Origin: Desulfococcus sp. 4484_241
GTDB lineage: Bacteria > Desulfobacterota > Desulfobacteria > Desulfobacterales > Desulfosudaceae
NCBI GenBank assembly: GCA_002085115.1
Contig: MZGQ01000019.1
Span: forward strand, 1 to 64,000
Reading direction: 5' to 3'
Length of the DNA: 64,000 nucleotides
A program made the translations under genes and the position numbers. The notes beneath the pieces were generated by a model, which saw only the letters and a list, made by a program, of their open reading frames with translations, had not been told where the DNA came from and ran no database searches. Shown here piece by piece: positions 43,404 through 50,812 of the stretch (position 1 is the stretch's first letter; every line of letters starts with the position of its first letter).

Positions 43404-44054
43404 TTAAATAAATTGGCGCATATTACGGGCACCGGTGCGATATGCCCTTGAATAGCGAATGGTCTCGCGAAACCAGACAGGAGCTGCCACTGCCAGGAGA
43501 ATATCCCTCTTAACAGCGTTTGCTTCCCATATATTCAACAGATCCGAACCGGTCATCAATTCAGCCATTTCTCCGGCAAGAGTGTTTTTGTCAGGCTGTT
43601 TGATATCTGCCACCAGGCGTTCCTGCTGCAGGATGGATGAAAAAAATTCTGCCAATTCACGTTCCGGCACAAAATGGTTGCGCCCTTCGCCTGGACGTGT
43701 AAGCCCACCGGACGAGCGAGTCCCGCTGGTTGTGACCAGCATGTTTTCCACTGGAATTCCTTTTGTGCGAAGTCTCTCCGCGATATCACCATCCCCCTGC
43801 CTATGGCATAACACTATTTTGGGGCGTGCATTCACATCTTTTTTCGGCCGTCTGTCCTGGCTGAACACCCTTTTTCGTACGGTATATTCAGGGTTATCGT
43901 AAAGAGTTTCGACAGTTTCCACAATAACGGAAGGCTGAATCTCAAAGAGCTTTTTTATGCAATAGTGATTGCGGGCATTTTTCAGCCTTTTCCGGATTAT
44001 GGCACACACAGCGTTTCGGCCGGGTGAAGCAGTATTTATACCAATGAAAAACAA
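43404..44054 (-). CDS. Terminase nuclease-domain-like (RNase H fold) protein, standalone
   Basis: 216 aa from a TTG 5 nt after AAGGAG; a GTG at 44060 is the alternative. The order of segments matches the C-terminal nuclease of phage large terminases: a first strand FFIGINTASPG, then Y-IKKLFEIQPS with VETVETL, KIVLCHRQGDGDIAERLRTKGI, MLVTTSG, VPERELAEFFSSILQQERL, and AVKRDILLAVAAPVW. No ATPase half is present. The acidic residues expected in the first strand (GID) and in VDxTG read GIN and LCHRQG, so the active site looks degenerate. No phage genes are nearby. I am inferring the family from pattern memory. Confidence 0.5.
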   Translation of the reverse strand: MFFIGINTASPGRNAVCAIIRKRLKNARNHYCIKKLFEIQPSVIVETVETLYDNPEYTVRKRVFSQDRRPKKDVNARPKIVLCHRQGDGDIAERLRTKGIPVENMLVTTSGTRSSGGLTRPGEGRNHFVPERELAEFFSSILQQERLVADIKQPDKNTLAGEMAELMTGSDLLNIWEANAVKRDILLAVAAPVWFRETIRYSRAYRTGARNMRQFI

Positions 44055-44096
44055 ATCCACTCCTTGTCAAACGCTTGTTTTACGAATCAACAAAAC

Positions 44097-44900
44097 CTAT
44101 CCAGGCCGGAATTGTATGCCAATTCCAAACACGGCATAAACAGGAAAGTGATCGGATGGAAAGGTGCCGTCAAAGCTCTCCATTATGATATTTCTCTCCA
44201 CAGGGCCTTTCATGTTTCTCCACAATATCCAGTCGATCCTTTCAGAGAGCGGCTTTCCTGTAAAACCGTGATATGTCCCGGTTCTGCTGTCGGCAAAAAC
44301 ATCTGAAAAGGGAGGGCTTACCAGGGCAGGATCGGTGAAGGCGGTGTGACACCTGCTGCCAGGACCCGCGTTGAAATCGCCGGTGATAACAGTCGGAGCC
44401 CCGGCAGATGCAAACGTCTCCAGCCGATCGAGCAGGATGGCAGCGCTTTTCACCTGGGCCCGGGTGTCAAAATCAAAATGGGTGTTCGTGCATACGACAC
44501 GGGCGTTTCCCCTGGCAAACTCTCCCATTACGCACTGTCTCGGCCATTTGCTTTCCGGCATTCTGCTCGGGACATCCGGCGTGTCACTCAGGAAGAACCT
44601 CTGGTGGCGAAGGCATTTCCATCTTTTCTTATAGAAGATGAGCACGTCCTGCCACATGGCAGGTGCCGGCAGGCGTCTGCCAATGGAGCCATATTCGGAG
44701 AGCAGGCAGGTGAAAAAATCAGCCTGAAACCCGTTTACTTCCTGCATGCATATAAAATCGGGCCTGTATTTTTCAAACAGCCCCACAAAGGCATCCTTTC
44801 GCCTTTCCCATGCGTTCTGACCATCACGGGCCAGGCCAAAACGAATATTTATGGTCATGACGGAAAAAATGGTTTGATCTTCAGGCTGCGTGTTTACCAT
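44097..44900 (-). CDS. Endonuclease/exonuclease/phosphatase family protein
   Basis: 267 aa from the ATG at 44900 (MVNTQPED). MTINIRFGLA, FICMQEVNGFQ, NTHFDF, VITGDFNAGPGS, RIDWILW and FPSDHFPVYA are the metal-binding and catalytic blocks of the EEP fold. Members act on DNA, RNA, phosphoinositides or lipids; the target is not clear here. It lies next to the terminase-like gene on the same strand with 42 bp between. Confidence 0.9.
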   Translation of the reverse strand: MVNTQPEDQTIFSVMTINIRFGLARDGQNAWERRKDAFVGLFEKYRPDFICMQEVNGFQADFFTCLLSEYGSIGRRLPAPAMWQDVLIFYKKRWKCLRHQRFFLSDTPDVPSRMPESKWPRQCVMGEFARGNARVVCTNTHFDFDTRAQVKSAAILLDRLETFASAGAPTVITGDFNAGPGSRCHTAFTDPALVSPPFSDVFADSRTGTYHGFTGKPLSERIDWILWRNMKGPVERNIIMESFDGTFPSDHFPVYAVFGIGIQFRPG

Positions 44901-44974
44901 GTGGATACTATTACCCCGGGGTGACCGCATAAGTCAATACGGGAGAAAGTGCAGCAAATACTGTTTTTTTATGC

Positions 44975-45003
44975 TTGACACCGCCCGCACCGCCGTTTAA
45001 ATA
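44975..45003 (+). promoter_or_regulatory. Promoter of the tRNA-Val gene
   Basis: TTGACA (44975-44980), 17 bp, TAAATA (44998-45003). The start would fall just before the tRNA at 45022. Confidence 0.65.
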
Positions 45004-45021
45004 TAACGGTACTTGCTGCAT

Positions 45022-45098
45022 GGGCGCGTAGCTCAGTTGGTTGGAGCGCTGCCTCGACACGGCAGAGGTCACAAGTTCGAGTCTTGTCGCGCCCACCA
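45022..45098 (+). tRNA. tRNA-Val (anticodon GAC), C at position 33
   Basis: The acceptor GGGCGCG pairs with CGCGCCC, the D arm is GCTC/GAGC, the anticodon stem CTGCC/GGCAG closes a 7-nt loop TCGACAC, the T arm is ACAAG-TTCGAGT-CTTGT, and CCA is encoded. The anticodon in the middle of the loop is GAC, for Val. Position 33, almost always U in tRNAs, is C (45055). All stems are intact, so the gene is not decayed otherwise. Confidence 0.9.
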
Positions 45099-45207
45099 CT
45101 TCCCTCTCCCCGGGTTTATAGCGAAAACCGACATGGCATAAACTTTTCATATGCAACAAAAGCAGGCAAACAGCCATTTATCCGACAGCACATCCCTGTT
45201 TTGCCGG

Positions 45208-45237
45208 TTGACTTCATCAGTACTTGTCATTTATATA
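45208..45237 (+). promoter_or_regulatory. Promoter upstream of the DUF2304 gene
   Basis: TTGACT (45208-45213) and TATATA (45232-45237) are 18 bp apart. It precedes the ATG at 45281 by 43 bp. Confidence 0.5.
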
Positions 45238-45280
45238 AAAGCAGGATGAATCCGATTTGGGATCGATAAGGGGAGGCAGC

Positions 45281-45589
45281 ATGTCAACTCTCAGAATACT
45301 CGGCATGATGGCAGGTATCATGCTTTTTCTTTTGAGTTTTCGCATCTTCCGCGGACAGAAATGGAACCGGTTCAATTTCATGCTTTTTGCCGGCTCAGGA
45401 ATTTTTCTGACGGCCGTGTCATTGTCCCCGGCCCTGGTTGATGTTCTGCAGCGAATGTTTGCCCTTGAAGGAGCCGAGCGTGGAAGGCTCCTTGCCCTTC
45501 TCATACTGGCTGTGACGGTTCTATGGTTTGCGCTTATCCTCACAAGAGCTTCCTTTATTACCTTTCCGGCTGCCGCGCTGCGGTACTGA
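45281..45589 (+). CDS. DUF2304 domain membrane protein
   Basis: 102 aa from the ATG at 45281. Three hydrophobic helices (ILGMMAGIMLFLLSFRIF, FMLFAGSGIFLTAVSLSP, LLALLILAVTVLWFALIL) match DUF2304, which is usually next to a dolichol-phosphate-mannose-synthase-like glycosyltransferase and may help it in the membrane. The reading frame ends at 45589 inside the next gene, giving a shorter C-terminus than common. GGGGAGG precedes the ATG. Confidence 0.75.
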   Translation: MSTLRILGMMAGIMLFLLSFRIFRGQKWNRFNFMLFAGSGIFLTAVSLSPALVDVLQRMFALEGAERGRLLALLILAVTVLWFALILTRASFITFPAAALRY

Positions 45590-46251
45590 TCCCCGCCTTG
45601 AACGAAGAGCATAACCTTAGGGAAGTGCTGCCCAAAATACCGAAAAAAATAGACGACTTAAAAATAGGCGTGGTGGTGGTTGACGACGGAAGCGATGATG
45701 ACACCTACGGGTGCTCCGTGGCTGCCGGCGCTTTTGCAGTAAGAAGCCCGATAAACAGGGGGGGGGGCGCTGCCCTTCGGATAGGTTATGATATTCTACA
45801 GAAAGCCGATGTGGAGATCTGTATTACTATGGATGCCGACGGACAGCACAACCCCGAAGAGATCCCGGTCCTGCTTGCGCCTCTGATGGAAGACAGGTGT
45901 GATATAGTTATCGGGTCCCGCATTCTGGGAGCGCGGGAAAAGGACAGCCTGTTCCGGCTGGCCGGCGTTTATTTCTTCAGCTTTATCATCAACCGGCTTA
46001 CCGGCCTTAAGATTACGGATCCATCCAGCGGCTTTCGGGCATTTAAAATGGACGTGGTCCGGCGCATTCCCCTGGATGAGGACCAGTTCCATACCAGCGA
46101 GTTGATCATCAATGCGGCCAAGGGCGGCTTTCGCATCTGCGAGGCGCCTGTAACCATATTAAAACGCAAATACGGCAAAAGCAAAAAGGGCAGAGACTGG
46201 CTTTACGGATTGAATTTTGCAAAAATCGTGATTCGAAGCTGGTGGAGATGA
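45523..46251 (+). CDS. Glycosyltransferase family 2, DPM1-like
   Basis: The open frame from 45523 gives 242 aa, but the first 19 residues are not family-like; AAVLIPALNEEHNLREVLPKIP starts the fold. VVVVDDGSDDDTY, MDADGQHNPEEIPVLL and SGFRAFKMDVV are the GT2 motifs with the DxD. It would transfer a sugar to a polyprenyl phosphate or a related lipid. It overlaps DUF2304 by 67 bp in another frame and has no visible ribosome binding site, so the true start is unclear; translational coupling or a frameshift are possible. Confidence 0.82.
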   Translation: MVCAYPHKSFLYYLSGCRAAVLIPALNEEHNLREVLPKIPKKIDDLKIGVVVVDDGSDDDTYGCSVAAGAFAVRSPINRGGGAALRIGYDILQKADVEICITMDADGQHNPEEIPVLLAPLMEDRCDIVIGSRILGAREKDSLFRLAGVYFFSFIINRLTGLKITDPSSGFRAFKMDVVRRIPLDEDQFHTSELIINAAKGGFRICEAPVTILKRKYGKSKKGRDWLYGLNFAKIVIRSWWR

Positions 46252-46303
46252 TAAGCGCAGGGATAAACCTGCGACAGATGTAACTGCCACAGCCGGCCGG
46301 CAA

Positions 46304-47263
46304 TCATTTCTTTTCAAGCAGATACCTGGCGGCCCCCAGGCTCCATGTAAGCGGTTTCAGGAATGAAAGCAGAATTGTCAATGGCAACAGGCCGGGGTCG
46401 TTTTTTGCCATAAACCGGTAAAAAGCCATATTGGATAGCAGCAACAACCCGGCGCACAGAAAGATGCAGGTGATTCCGGTAACCGGCCAAAAGAACATGA
46501 GAAAAAATCCCAGGATAATCCCAGCCATCAGCGGTGGCTGCCACTTGACGCTTTTTTCAACATAATTATCGGAAACAGCGGTTTGTTTGTGCCGCAAGAT
46601 GTTTCTGGTCCGGGTGACTCCCCGTTTGTATTGTTGTTTAAGATATTTGCTGATGCTGTCCGGGTGCTCATGATAGACAAAAATATTCGGGTCAAAATCC
46701 AGCTTGTAGCCTTTTTCAACCAGCCGGTAGCAAAAATCAAAATCTTCGCCTGAGGCATGTTTGAATACGGTATCGAAACCGCCGGCCGCAAGAAAAATCT
46801 TTTTTCTAAAAACACAGTTATAGGTACCAAAAGCTTTGGTTTGGCCAGGCCGGGCAAGCTGATGGCGGAACTGTATTTCCAGACCCACATATCTTGCCAC
46901 AGGTCTGTCTGCGTTAAATGTCCTATACCCTCCCCCCATACCGGCAATGTCGCTGCTCATAAAGTGCGGAGCATACCTGGTGAGTATATCCGGCGGCACT
47001 ATACAGTCTGCATCGGTAAAGAAAATCAGTTCTCCGCAAGCGGCTGCTGCCCCGTTATTTCTGGCAGCGGCAGGCCCCTGGTTTGGCTGCCTGATGTATT
47101 TGACCCATGGATATTGCCGGACCATAACGGCAGTATTGTCAGTGGAACCGTCGTCCACCACGATGGTTTCAAAGTCCTGATAATCGATATTATTAATAGC
47201 CTCAAGGCATCGCTGTAACACTCGACAGGAATTGTAGGTGGGAATGACAATGGTGAATATCAT
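46304..47263 (-). CDS. Glycosyltransferase family 2 membrane protein
   Basis: 319 aa. TIVIPTYNSCRVLQRCLEAI, VVDDGSTDNTAV, NQGPAAARNNGAAAACGELIFFTDADC and GEDFDFCYRLVEKGY are GT2 motifs. Two to three membrane helices lie in the last 100 residues (GIILGFFLMFFWPVTGITCIF in outline). It is convergent with the GT2 at 45523 (52 bp apart) and stands alone on the minus strand. Likely acts in surface polysaccharide or glycoprotein synthesis. Confidence 0.9.
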   Translation of the reverse strand: MIFTIVIPTYNSCRVLQRCLEAINNIDYQDFETIVVDDGSTDNTAVMVRQYPWVKYIRQPNQGPAAARNNGAAAACGELIFFTDADCIVPPDILTRYAPHFMSSDIAGMGGGYRTFNADRPVARYVGLEIQFRHQLARPGQTKAFGTYNCVFRKKIFLAAGGFDTVFKHASGEDFDFCYRLVEKGYKLDFDPNIFVYHEHPDSISKYLKQQYKRGVTRTRNILRHKQTAVSDNYVEKSVKWQPPLMAGIILGFFLMFFWPVTGITCIFLCAGLLLLSNMAFYRFMAKNDPGLLPLTILLSFLKPLTWSLGAARYLLEKK

Positions 47264-47342
47264 ATAATCGTTGCCTTTCTCTCATGTATAGCCTAACATA
47301 CCGTAAAAACACATCTTGAACAACAGATAATGAGAGGTGACC

Positions 47343-48128
47343 TTGAATACGTTGAGTCCCGACAACCATCCAGCAGTAAAAGAAGTCATAGTCATGTGCT
47401 ATTCCAGTAGTGGATCATCCTGCGTAGCCGGCATTTTGCATCGGTTGGGAATCAATATGGGCATGAACTTAAAGCCCGCCCAGCAGTTAAATCCTAAAGG
47501 ATTTTATGAAGATGAAGATTTTTCAAAAGTTTGTGCAAAGATATGGACTTTGTATCATCTCCAGTCGCTAAATCATTGTACCTTGGATCATTCTTGTTTG
47601 CTCAGTATAGGAGAAAAATATAAGTGGGATTTTGAAACACTGATTCGCCACCGACAAAACCAGGGAAACCATTGGGGAGTCAAGGAACCATTGTTAAGCC
47701 TGTTGGTGCCGGTCTTTCAGCAATTTTTATCTAATCCCTTTTTTATTGTGGTGAAAAGAAATATTGAACGTCATGTTGATTCCCGATACAACAAAATCAA
47801 TGAACGATTCTCCAGACAGCGCTTTGCTGCAATGTTCTATTATTTAAAAAAAGGTTATCTTTTCAACTTATTGGCGCATGTATTAAACAACTTAAAAAGC
47901 ATTGGCATGACAAAAGAAGACATGAAACATCTGGTTACATCATTTTATATTCTGGTCGACTCGGTCGTCATGAATCAACCGCATATGTACGTCAACTTCG
48001 ATACATTACTGGCTCAGCCCAAGCATACGATAAATGGGATCATCGCTTTCCTCTCACTTGCCCCCACCCGGGAACAGGTCGAGGGAGCGCTCTCCTTTAT
48101 TGATCCTAACTTAAGGCACTACACATGA
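47343..48128 (+). CDS. Sulfotransferase-like protein
   Basis: 261 aa from a TTG at 47343, 6-7 nt after GAGAGGTGA; GTG 47337 is the alternative. VIVMCYSSSGSSCVAGILHRLGINMG is a P-loop-like 5'-phosphosulfate loop, NPKGFYED follows as in bacterial sulfotransferase-like proteins, and FFIVVKRNIERHVDSRY is like the 3'-phosphate site. It would transfer sulfate from PAPS to a glycan or lipid. It overlaps the next gene by 4 bp (ATGA). Base use is AT-richer than in the flanking genes. Confidence 0.65.
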   Translation: MNTLSPDNHPAVKEVIVMCYSSSGSSCVAGILHRLGINMGMNLKPAQQLNPKGFYEDEDFSKVCAKIWTLYHLQSLNHCTLDHSCLLSIGEKYKWDFETLIRHRQNQGNHWGVKEPLLSLLVPVFQQFLSNPFFIVVKRNIERHVDSRYNKINERFSRQRFAAMFYYLKKGYLFNLLAHVLNNLKSIGMTKEDMKHLVTSFYILVDSVVMNQPHMYVNFDTLLAQPKHTINGIIAFLSLAPTREQVEGALSFIDPNLRHYT

Positions 48129-48610
48129 GAAGGGCTTTTAAGGGCAATCCCGTAGTCGGACTGATCTGTTCACCAGGCGGGCACCTTACGGAAATGCAAT
48201 TGTTAAAGGATGCCTACCAGGATATGACGCATTTTTTTATAACACACAGGGCTGAAAATACCAGCGGTCTTCCAGGTGTTTCTTTTTTGCCCAAATACAG
48301 CAGTGATCATTCGTTGTTGCAGCATGTACAATGGTTTCTGCAAAGCATTGTAAGTGCCTATCGTATTCTTCGAAACCGGAAACCGACCCTGCTTATTTCC
48401 ACCGGTGGTGGAGATTTGGCCATTCCCGTCTTTATTGTGGGGAAACTATTACGGATCAAGCTGTTGTATATCGAACATATCGGGCGGTTTAACAGCCCCT
48501 CTTCAACCGGAAAAATTTTGTATTTGCTGTCCGACCGGTTTTTTGTCCAAAGCAGAGAACTGTTGAATTCTTACGGGAAAAAAGCGGAATACCATGGAGC
48601 CGTTATATGA
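48125..48610 (+). CDS. Alg14/PssD-like membrane-binding subunit of a glycosyltransferase
   Basis: 161 aa. GLICSPGGHLTEMQLLK at the N-terminus, LLISTGGGDLAIPVFIVGKLLRIKLLYIEHIGRF in the middle, and DRFFVQS near the end are Alg14/PssD motifs. In bacterial exopolysaccharide loci this half recruits the catalytic Alg13-like half, encoded next. The two genes overlap by 4 bp. It likely adds a sugar to an undecaprenyl-linked glycan. Confidence 0.85.
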   Translation: MRRAFKGNPVVGLICSPGGHLTEMQLLKDAYQDMTHFFITHRAENTSGLPGVSFLPKYSSDHSLLQHVQWFLQSIVSAYRILRNRKPTLLISTGGGDLAIPVFIVGKLLRIKLLYIEHIGRFNSPSSTGKILYLLSDRFFVQSRELLNSYGKKAEYHGAVI

Positions 48611-49080
48611 TCTTTGTGACTGTTGGTGTTTCCAAACCGTTTGACCGCCTGATAAAAAAAATGGATCAGCTCGCGGCCAGCTACAGGGAACCGATTATTA
48701 TGCAAACAGGCTGCCAGGGCTACAAACCCAGAAATGCCCGATACTTTGAGACGCTAAATCATAAAGATTATCTGGCCTATCTTCAGCAGGCCGATCTGGT
48801 GATCAGTCATGCAGGCACCGGAACCACCATGGACCTGATCCTGCATCAGAAACGCTGTATACTGGTTCCGCGGATGGCGAAATATGGCGAACATATCAAT
48901 GACCATCAGCTTGAACATGTTGAGGGATGGGGAGATAAGCTGAGCATAAAAATCGTGTTCGACGTCAATGAACTTGACGTGCTTATTCACCATATAGAGG
49001 ATATTCCTGTACCATCACCAAGAAAATATACACGGGACAGCCTTATTCAAGCAATCCGTGACATGATGCAAATCACATGA
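48607..49080 (+). CDS. Alg13/PssE-like catalytic glycosyltransferase subunit
   Basis: 157 aa. MIFVTVGVSKPFDRLIKKMD opens it, LVISHAGTGTTMDLILHQKRCILVPRM is the GT28 nucleotide-sugar motif, and HINDHQLEHVEGWG follows. This is the partner of the Alg14-like protein; together they form a GT28-type transferase at the membrane. It overlaps the flippase-like gene by 4 bp. Confidence 0.88.
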   Translation: MIFVTVGVSKPFDRLIKKMDQLAASYREPIIMQTGCQGYKPRNARYFETLNHKDYLAYLQQADLVISHAGTGTTMDLILHQKRCILVPRMAKYGEHINDHQLEHVEGWGDKLSIKIVFDVNELDVLIHHIEDIPVPSPRKYTRDSLIQAIRDMMQIT

Positions 49081-50069
49081 AAATAAACTGTAAAACTATT
49101 TTTAAAGCAGCGATCGGCGTTTTATTGCTGGGTATTGCCCTAACCAAAATAGATTTAAATAAAACCTGGTCCAACCTTCAAGGATGCGACTATATATTCC
49201 TATTACTGGCAGCTTCTGTCTCCTTTGGCAGTGTGCTCTGGGTGATTTGGGTGAGAAAAGGGCTTTTAAGTCTTCTTGAAAAAACATTATACGTGGAGAT
49301 GCTAAAAGCTTTTTTTGTAAGCAATTATATAGCGAACTTCACACCCGCTAACATAGGGGGATTGCTGGGAGAACCATGGGGGCTTTATAGCTTCAGTCAG
49401 GGCCGTATCCCTGTGGAAAAAGGGCTCGCGTTTGTTATTCTGACGGCAATAACCCAGAATATACGTCGTATTTTATTAACGCTTTTAGGAGTGGTATTTT
49501 TTTCTTCCTTGCTGCCCAAGGGCTATATAGGTGTAATTCTTCTGGCTGTGCTGGCTTATGTGGTGTATTCTATTGCGGTTTTAATATTGATTTTTCCTCA
49601 TTTGAAAATGGCTTTCATTTTAAAGCCCGTGTTGTTGTTCCTCGACCGATTTTCAAAAACTTTTTCGAAAAAACTAAAAATATTCGCAGGCAAAGTTGGA
49701 GACCATTTTCGACTGTTACTTAGCAAAAAAAAATCTTATTTTATCCTGACCGTGCTGGTAATCTCGAATGTTGTTCTGGAGAGCCTGCGGTTGTGGTTGC
49801 TGCTTTTGGCGTTCGGCGTGTCTTTTAATTTTTTTTCACTGTTGCTGATACCAAGCCTGGCCTATTCAGTTACGGTTCTTCCGATAAGTCTGGGCGGCCT
49901 TGGGGTTACCGAGATAAGCGGGATGATTGTTTTTCAAAGTTTCGGGATTGCCCCTGAAGTCGCTTTCCCCGTGGTTTTTTTGGATCGTTTTTTGTTTACA
50001 TACTGGGGATTTGTTATGGGCGCCTTTCTTGTCCCTTTTATGAAAGTGCCTTATCGGTTGAATGGATAG
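49077..50069 (+). CDS. Flippase-like (LPG synthase TM region/AglD-like) membrane protein
   Basis: 330 aa with about eight hydrophobic helices. NYIANFTPANIGGLLGEPWGLY and LPISLGGLGVTEISGMIVFQSFGI are the conserved blocks of the lysylphosphatidylglycerol synthetase TM region family. Members may flip or modify lipid-linked sugars. It ends the four-gene unit begun by the sulfotransferase and overlaps convergently with the methyltransferase gene by 32 bp. Confidence 0.88.
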   Translation: MKINCKTIFKAAIGVLLLGIALTKIDLNKTWSNLQGCDYIFLLLAASVSFGSVLWVIWVRKGLLSLLEKTLYVEMLKAFFVSNYIANFTPANIGGLLGEPWGLYSFSQGRIPVEKGLAFVILTAITQNIRRILLTLLGVVFFSSLLPKGYIGVILLAVLAYVVYSIAVLILIFPHLKMAFILKPVLLFLDRFSKTFSKKLKIFAGKVGDHFRLLLSKKKSYFILTVLVISNVVLESLRLWLLLLAFGVSFNFFSLLLIPSLAYSVTVLPISLGGLGVTEISGMIVFQSFGIAPEVAFPVVFLDRFLFTYWGFVMGAFLVPFMKVPYRLNG

Positions 50070-50745
50070 AATGAGTTTCTGGTTGTTTTTGTGCCACCAC
50101 AATAAAATGTGCTGAAATTGTTGGTAGATAGTCGCCAAGCCAACTAAATATTTTTGCCCAGTTAGCATACCATGGACCAACCAGAACATGTGAACCGAAA
50201 ACTTTCAATATAGCAAAACGTTTTTCCAGCCTTTGCTTCAGGTCCTTCCAAACAAACATGCGGACATGGTAATCCTCATAACAGATTTTAGGCTTTTGCC
50301 CGAAAAACATTAATAAACGATTTATCCAGAATAAGAGGTTCGGTGTGGACAATATTAGCACCCCACCGGGCTTCAGTCCGTCAGCCATATTCTCAAGAAA
50401 AGTATCCGTATCAACAAGATGCTCGATAACCTCCAAGGCAACAATACAATCAAACTTTTCAGGGAAAGGTAATGGCTCGGTTGCATCATGCTGAACGATC
50501 AGTTCTGAAGTATTTTCTGAAAGATCAAGACCAACAACATCCCACCCCATTTTTTGACATTCTTTGAGCAGTAAATCATTACAGGCTCCGATTTCCAACA
50601 ATTTCCCTGGGTGTTTTCTTCTGAGGATTCGTAAAACCTTTGCATGAATAGCTCGTTGACTCAAGGGGCGTTGATAATGGCTCCATTCCGCCCATTTTAC
50701 GTTCTTGTTTATTTCTTGAATGGTTTTACAGTTAGAATCTGACAT
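50038..50745 (-). CDS. Class I SAM-dependent methyltransferase
   Basis: 235 aa. KLLEIGACNDLLLKECQKMGWDVVGLDLS is the SAM-binding part, FDCIVALEVIEHLVDTDTFLENMADGLKPGGVLILSTPN follows. It resembles methyltransferases of lipid or sugar cofactors (UbiG-like fold) found in glycan clusters. The first residues of GxGxG read EIGACN. It overlaps the flippase-like gene by 32 bp tail to tail and is 68 bp from the radical SAM gene on the same strand. Confidence 0.88.
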   Translation of the reverse strand: MSDSNCKTIQEINKNVKWAEWSHYQRPLSQRAIHAKVLRILRRKHPGKLLEIGACNDLLLKECQKMGWDVVGLDLSENTSELIVQHDATEPLPFPEKFDCIVALEVIEHLVDTDTFLENMADGLKPGGVLILSTPNLLFWINRLLMFFGQKPKICYEDYHVRMFVWKDLKQRLEKRFAILKVFGSHVLVGPWYANWAKIFSWLGDYLPTISAHFIVVAQKQPETHSIHSTDKALS

Positions 50746-50812
50746 AAAACGATACCACTCTTGACTCAGGTATTGAAATTCATTGCTCTCTCAACTGCCT
50801 TGGTATCATTTA

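Noticed and set aside
43404-44054. Active phage terminase large subunit
   Set aside because: The ATPase half is absent and the nuclease acidic residues are replaced.
44346-44924. 192-codon plus-strand ORF
   Set aside because: Antisense to the EEP phosphoesterase, which shows all catalytic blocks.
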